This document shows positions 13,682 to 13,947 of a stretch of DNA of 13,947 bases, one piece after another. Source of the stretch: Aquimonas sp046318115 (GTDB taxonomy: Bacteria > Pseudomonadota > Gammaproteobacteria > Xanthomonadales > Xanthomonadaceae). The stretch is from the NCBI GenBank assembly GCA_046318115.1, contig JBKCVA010000118.1, forward strand, positions 1 through 13,947. The letters are read 5' to 3'. The notes under the pieces were generated by a model, which ran no database searches, was not told the DNA's origin, and saw only the letters and a list, made by a program, of their open reading frames with translations. Within the stretch, counting starts at the first letter, position 1. Every line of letters starts with the position of its first letter. The position numbers were made by a program, and so were the translations under genes.

Positions 13682-13752
13682 TGCGACACTCTGCGTGTAT
13701 GTTTGTGACTTCTGGGTGTATAGTGAGACGCTAGAGTGGAGATCAAAGCACA
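13682..13752. promoter_or_regulatory. Lysogeny switch: divergent promoters and operator repeats
   Basis: A minus-strand promoter for the repressor is visible: TTGATC (complement of 13741-13746), 18 bp, then TATACA (complement of 13717-13722). On the plus strand TATAGT (13719-13724) can serve as -10 for the Ner-like gene, without a good -35. Direct repeats CTGCGTGTAT (13691-13700) and CTGGGTGTAT (13712-13721), two helical turns apart, overlap both promoters and are likely repressor/Ner sites. Confidence 0.65.
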
Positions 13753-13947
13753 GTGAAGCCAGAACGCGAACTACACGAGCGCATCAAGATGCGTTTGCGA
13801 CTCGCCGGCAGTTCGCTGTCGTGCGTCGCGCGCGAACTGGGCGTCAAAGCCACCACCGTCACATCCGTGTCTTCGGGGCAGCGTCGCTCGCGCCGCATCG
13901 AAGCCAAGATAGCCGAGAAGCTTTCGACCACCGCCGATCAGCTGTGG
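13753..13947 (+). CDS. Ner/Nlp-like phage regulator (partial, runs off window)
   Basis: The frame opens with GTG at 13753 (GGAG at 13738-13741, 11 nt upstream) and stays open for 65 codons to the window end. The product shows LRLAGSSLSCVARELG, then a recognition helix (VKATTVTSV), IEAKIAEKL and TTADQLW. This is the helix-turn-helix pattern of the phage Mu Ner / bacterial Nlp family, whose members usually end shortly after an equivalent W-P-x-RY. In Mu-like phages Ner represses both early and repressor promoters to favour lytic growth, and the transposase gene follows. Only a few C-terminal residues are probably missing. The facing repressor supports the call. Confidence 0.8.
   Translation, partial: MKPERELHERIKMRLRLAGSSLSCVARELGVKATTVTSVSSGQRRSRRIEAKIAEKLSTTADQLW

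Overview
The window looks like an accessory region of a high-GC gammaproteobacterial chromosome. My best guess is the Lysobacteraceae/Rhodanobacteraceae (Xanthomonadales) group. The guess rests on GC-rich coding sequence, the style of the RHS tips (GYANNNPYTY-DPDG), and a secreted nuclease ending in IFENGFEG, a tail I associate with that group. It is an inference, not a match.

Layout. (1) 1-1204: an RHS-type polymorphic-toxin tip (probable restriction-endonuclease-fold nuclease) and its likely immunity gene. (2) 1303-6352: a candidate mobile module. It holds an XRE regulator (minus strand) diverging from a translationally coupled operon of a primase/helicase-type ATPase, a XerC/D-like tyrosine recombinase and a 61-residue protein. 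Then come a 10-bp iteron-like array, about 1 kb of hairpin-rich DNA with no convincing gene, and a second 62-residue paralogue of the small protein. (3) 6645-7995: a second RHS tip, with a GIY-YIG nuclease domain, and a candidate immunity gene. Its 5' 174 bp repeats the 5' block of the first tip. (4) 8047-9250: an apparently intact IS3-family element with a programmed -1 frameshift signal. (5) 9265-9358: a 94-bp near-identical copy of the 3' end of the XRE gene. (6) 9371-11437: a secreted endonuclease I with a lamin-tail-like domain and two Ig-like domains. (7) 11539-12304: a small XRE regulator divergent from an unknown gene. (8) 12696 to the end: probably the early switch of a Mu-like transposable prophage, with a membrane protein and a repressor on the minus strand facing a Ner-like regulator that runs off the window.

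The most interesting reading joins parts 1 to 5. Both toxin/immunity pairs start with the same 5' block and are followed by the same XRE 3' end. This suggests a tandem unit in which a recombinase module alternates with exchangeable toxin/immunity cargo. The iteron array, the structured 1-kb region and the duplicated small protein are the parts of that module that known families explain least.
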